Below, piece after piece: positions 59,493 through 64,000 of a stretch of DNA of 64,000 nucleotides. A program made the translations under genes and the position numbers. The notes under the pieces were generated by a model. The model was not told where the DNA came from, did no database searches, and was given only the letters and a program-made list of their open reading frames with translations. Position 1 is the stretch's first letter, and each line of letters starts with the position of its first letter. This stretch comes from Carallia brachiata (Eukaryota > Streptophyta > Magnoliopsida > Malpighiales > Rhizophoraceae), in NCBI GenBank assembly GCA_021464245.1, contig JADCRB010000068.1:11831432-11895431 (forward strand). The letters are read 5' to 3'.

Positions 59493-62400
59493 TTTTTTAG
59501 CTTGCCTCAAAACAAATATTGCAGAACAGCTTGCCGAGACCACCCCGCATACGACATAATCATTCCTCCATCTCCATGTCCGCCAACAAGTAAGAGAGAA
59601 AATCATTCCCCACCCCTCTAGACCATGAACTTTCCTTGAGTCCACTAAATTTAATGTAAGCCACTATGATAAAGGGAGACTGAAGAAATCTGCCCTCGAG
59701 GATGGTGACACAAGCTGCAGCCAGATTTCTCTTGTCTTTAAGCAATCCCAAAGCAAGTGGATGATAGTTTCAGTATGCACAAGGCACATAGGGCAAGTAG
59801 TTAAGCTTCCCATGCCTTTAATACACCTTTCCACATTGGTAAGTAGGCGTCCATGACCTACCTTCCATAGGAAGCATCCGACTTTTTTTTGGAACTGGGA
59901 CCTTCCAAATTGCATTAAATATTGTTCCATTAGAGTAATCACCACTTGGGCAAATTGCATTGTAAGTGGTTCTCACTGAGAATTTGCCATTAGGGGCATG
60001 CCTCCATGCTAACACATCATCGTTGCGCTTATAGTCATAGACTAAATATGCCGCTAGCTTTTGGAGTACCCACTCCAGGAGTTTACCTCGAAGTACACTT
60101 CAATTCCAGCCTTCGTTTGCCCTTCAAAAGTCTACTGTATTTGGCTGAACCTCATTTGGATCCAAAGGACGAAGAGCCATATATGAAAGACTCTGAAGAA
60201 GTAGCCATGAATTTTTCCAAAACCTGGTAGAAATCCCATTTCCAACCCGCCACTGAAGTCCCATTCTAAGACATTCCCTTGCAACCCCAAAATTGCACTA
60301 GGTATGGGAGGCAAGGTTTCTGTGCTCAAAACAACACAAATATGCTCTTGACTGACAATATTTTGTCTTTAAAACTTGTGCCTATAGGCTGTCTTTTTCC
60401 TGTAATGATCTCCAACCCAGTTTGGAAATCATTGACTTTTTTATATCACTGCTGGCTCTCACTCCAAGGCCCCCTACCTTCTTTGGTGTACAAACAGTCC
60501 TCCAATTTATGAGATGTACCTTTTTAGCAGACTCAGAATCACTCCAAAGGAAGCTTTTTCGAATCTAGTCAATATTTTTACAAATACTAGCAGGTAAACA
60601 AGCTGTCTACATTGTATATGTGGGCATACAAGAGATAACTGACTTAACCAGTGTCAAAAGTCCTACAAACGTCAATACCTAGCCATGTACCTAGCAAATT
60701 GGGACTAAACCTTATTTACAGGGGACATATATGTTGCCGAGGTGACCCGACCATGAAGCATGAGTACAGCTGGGTATTTACCCAAGTCCTTGGTAAGAGA
60801 AACACCTGCCTATCGACATAGACTTCTTGCCTGATGCATTGTAACGTTACTCGATACACACATTCTGGACTTAACAAGATTCACTTGTTGCCTTGAACTA
60901 TCGTAGAATATATCAAGATATTGCTTTATGATTTTACCTATCCTTGGCTAGCCTCAACAAACAAAATTACATCATCTGCAAAAAGCAAGTGACATAGAGG
61001 AAGGCCTCTTTTTGATAGACGAAGTGGTTTCCACGGCCCATTTGCTACTCGTGCCTCAATCAAATGGGAGAGACGCTCAATGCACAACACAAACAAATAT
61101 GGGGATAACGGGTCTCCCTATCTCAAGTGTCTTGAAGGGCAAAAAGAATTCGTTAAACTCCCATTCCAAATGATGCTCATAGAGGAAGACGTCACACATT
61201 GCAGAAAAAGAGCAACTAGACTCTGCGGTAGTTAGAGCTCAATAAGGGTGCAAAAATAAAATTTCAACTGATTCTGTCGTAGGTTTTCTCCAAGTCTAAC
61301 TTCAGTATCAAGTCCACTACTTTCCTCTTATACCTTTTGAAAGAATGGACTACCTCTTGAAAAATTACTATATTATCTGTGATTTGCCTACCCGGAATGA
61401 AACTAGCCTGTGTAGGTGCCACCCACCTTGGCAAATACAGTTTCAATTGAACTACACTAATTTTTGTAGTTGCCCTGTATGCCACAATACAAAGGCTAAT
61501 GGGCGTATAATTTGTAAGTTTTTCCGGGGCTGCAACCAACCATTGGGATATGAACCAATTGCGTTCTATTAATCTCTGGTGGTACACACCTCTTCCTGAA
61601 TCATTTTTGAACGAATTTCACAATTGATTTATTTACTGTATGCCATTGTTTTTGGAAAAATAGAGCTTGGAACCTATCTGGGCCTAAGGCTTTTGTTGCT
61701 CGATCCAGAAGATAGTAGTTTTAACTTCCTCGCTCGTGACCCCACATTCCAGGCCTAGGATTTGATCTTCACTAATGGGCACAAAACAACCCTTACACAG
61801 GTTATCATACCTATTCGGAACCTCCTCCGAGTATAAGCTTTGAAAGAAATAGCAAAATTTCTGCTTGACCGACTCCTCATTATGATCCCAAGAGCCATCC
61901 ATTTGTTTCAAAGATACAATCCAATTTTTCTTCCCGCAGATAAGGGTAGATGTGTGAAAGAACTTGGTGTTGCAGTCTCTGCTAACTATCCAATTCTTTC
62001 TTGACTTCTAAAACCAATAAACTCCTCTTGCTTCAAGACTTCATCTAATTCAGCTTACAATTTTTCCTCCAGCCTAACAAGACTTGAGTGAAACTTTTGG
62101 AAAAGAAGTTCGTGACAACCTCTGAGCCGTGCCAACAATTTTTTCTTCTTCTGGAAAATATTACCAAAAACATGTTGATTCCACCACTGCAAGCTCGAAG
62201 ATAGGTTATTCAAGGCAATTGGAAGATCTGCCTTTTGGTCCCAAGCACCTCTCACCATGGGTGTAAAATCCTTAGAAAAAGCCAAGCACCTTGGAAACAG
62301 AATGGCTTAACCGAAGCATAATTGCGACCAACACCATCAGTAAAGAGCAACAGTGGATTGTGGTCAGATTGGAGTCTGGGGAGGTGAATCACCTAAGTTT

Positions 62401-63850
62401 CAGGAAAATAGGTGTTGCCATTCTGCGTTACATAGAGCCTGGTCCAGTCTGTAGGGAACTCCAGTTTTAGGCGATAAGCCCCTGGTTTATGTGAATTGAG
62501 ATCCTATGAAGCCTCAGTCCACTAAAGCAAGACTATTAATCCAACCAACAAATGAGGCCCATCATGAAGCTCTTGGATCCTGCCCTCCACTCTTCTCGGT
62601 TGGGGAGCTGATAGAGTTAAAATCACCAATATGAAGCTAAGGCATAGAAACAGACCGATGTAATTGTCGAAGAAAAGCAAAGAAGTTGCAACGTATGAAA
62701 GAGTTATTGGGACTGTCATATACTGCTGTGAGAAGCCAATGAGAGTGACTAGGCTCATCCACCTGACAATGGATAAATTGAGTTTGCCGATCTATAGCAG
62801 TTATATGGAGTTGTTCCTCTCCCTATAGTACCCATATTCTGCCTCGAAAGCCATTTGTCTCCTCTTGATAACACCTAAACCCAATCTCCCGACATACATT
62901 TGAAGTTTGCTGACCACTGATTCTTGGCTCAACAATAATCAAAATAGAAGGGGTCATGAAGTTGGATAAACATCCTTAGAGCCCGCTCGAAGCCATCACT
63001 AGCTGCACCACAACAATTCGAAGACAAAATCTTCATCATAAATATTAATGAGAAGAGATGAGAACCAAGTACCGTTGAGACATAATGTCTCAAAGCTCAG
63101 CAATCATCAGTGAATTCCCATTGCGAGGATAGTCAATCAACATTTTTTCGGATCGCTTGGCTTGGCACACTCTCCGAGCAACCCTCCTCTGGTCCTCCCC
63201 TATCAGGGACCGAACCTAGAGGGTCGGGCGGTGAAGGGTCATGTTCAATCAATGCATCGTCCATTGATGCACTGTCAGGCATGGGGTCCATCATACTTCT
63301 AGAGCATCTGGCGATCAGAGATGTTTACCAGAGCTCGTCGCAGTACCATACCATCAAGGCCCAAATGGGTAGGATGGGCTCTAGCAAGTTCCGTGTTGTG
63401 GGCCCCAATTTCCTCTGCCGATGGGGCAGACTCTGAAGTTTTCCCTCTGTTAACCTCATTGGGTAGACTGTTGTGCCTTGGCCCATTTGATTGGATAGAT
63501 TGTGTGGCCACATCTCCAGTTATTGCTGACTAGCCCCAACACTCATAGTTCTCGGCTTATCCCTTGCCTTAGATATCTCACTATCCCATGACTGTTGCTT
63601 TTGGTTCACAATTGATTCCTAGCCATTAGGCATTATCGTCGGAGGATTTTCCTGGCCTCCTTCCTTAGTCATCCCTTCCTGAATATCCGTTGCCTAATTA
63701 CCTAACACAACAAAGTGTGATCCTTGGAAATTTGGTCTCAAAATTGTGTTGCCAGCTACATCCGCACCTCTAGCCTGGTTTGATTCCAGATAGATTCTCT
63801 AACCTGACGACGACCACCTGATTTTTTAGAGAGTAGCTCTTCCATCTATA
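59493..63850 (-). mobile_element. LINE 5' part (EN, RT, zf-RVT)
   Basis: Read from right to left on the minus strand: a degraded region that may be ORF1 or linker (63060-63840); an endonuclease start MKILSSNCCGAA at about 63038, where plant LINEs have a tryptophan (MKILSWN); the post-endonuclease region (62055-62285, WWNQHVFGNIF); reverse transcriptase (61264-61587, QASFIPGRQITDNIVIFQEV, KLDLEKTYDRIS; FADDVILF at 60963-60992); and a zf-RVT segment (59664-59960, FLWKVGHGRLLTNVERC, CPMCLVHTETIIHLLWDC). Stops and frameshifts occur throughout. It continues at 53674 after the copia insertion. The right boundary is uncertain. Confidence 0.8.
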
Positions 63851-64000
63851 AATCCTCTCTCTCCCTTCTTAGAATTTGAATTCAAGATCTCTAAAATAAA
63901 ATTTTGAACTCTAGCTATTAAAATGCTCTTTTAGAGAATTTCTTTTTTCTTTTAAATTCGTTGTGAATAGCAAAAATGATTCAATAATATTCTAAGTTTT
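63850..64000. other. Window edge, no feature
   Basis: AT-rich text with no match to the S-RLK copies or to known LINE parts. It may be LINE 5' leader or flanking DNA. Confidence 0.4.

Overview
The window is plant nuclear DNA, most likely from a woody core eudicot; I cannot name the species. Evidence: one intact intronless plant U-box E3 ligase gene (PUB8 type), two broken copies of a seven-exon G-type lectin S-receptor-like kinase (S-RLK) gene, very AT-rich spacers, a nuclear insert of plastid atpF DNA, and copia, LINE, SINE, hAT and MITE elements covering much of the rest. There is no operon, CRISPR array or complete RNA gene.

Layout. 0-5 kb: AT-rich spacer and a decayed Ty1/copia pol remnant on the minus strand. 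5.8-7.6 kb: a tandem array of about 136-bp units, then a second short array. 7.6-12 kb: spacer with a fold-back MITE (9272-9826) and a nonautonomous DNA transposon (10798-11539). 12.0-20.7 kb: S-RLK copy 1, with a 1.3-kb insertion just before its start codon and at least five 1-bp frameshifts. 21.7-37.1 kb: S-RLK copy 2, direct tandem with copy 1. Its transmembrane exon and all five kinase exons are open, but its ectodomain exon has two frameshifts. Introns 1 and 2 of copy 2 are swollen by a SINE-like insert, a 718-bp hAT element, an inverted relative of the 136-bp array and a 3.5-kb nonautonomous LTR retrotransposon. Its 3' flank holds a LINE fragment with a SINE nested in it.

39-43 kb: the gene-like island, with PUB8 on the minus strand (41702-42817), a poly(A) signal, GA/CT-rich leader and, downstream, a plastid atpF/atpA insert flanked by 61-bp direct repeats. 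43-52.5 kb: spacer with a two-exon MDN1 (midasin) fragment, an unassigned GC-richer block, an (AT)n tract and further MITE-like elements. 52.6-53.05 kb: an inverted relic of the S-RLK 3' flank, which hints at a third, opposite-facing S-RLK copy. It is broken by a long LINE (53.05 to about 63.85 kb), itself split by a 5.8-kb copia element (53675-59492) with about 5% LTR divergence by hand count.

The only gene I would call functional from sequence alone is PUB8. The S-RLK pair shows receptor-kinase birth and decay: because copy 1 and copy 2 still align, each serves as the empty-site control for insertions in the other. Two features I cannot assign to a known system are the related ~136-bp arrays in opposite orientation 22 kb apart (the first with a dimeric higher-order period) and the LTR element whose two LTRs differ by whole tandem units.
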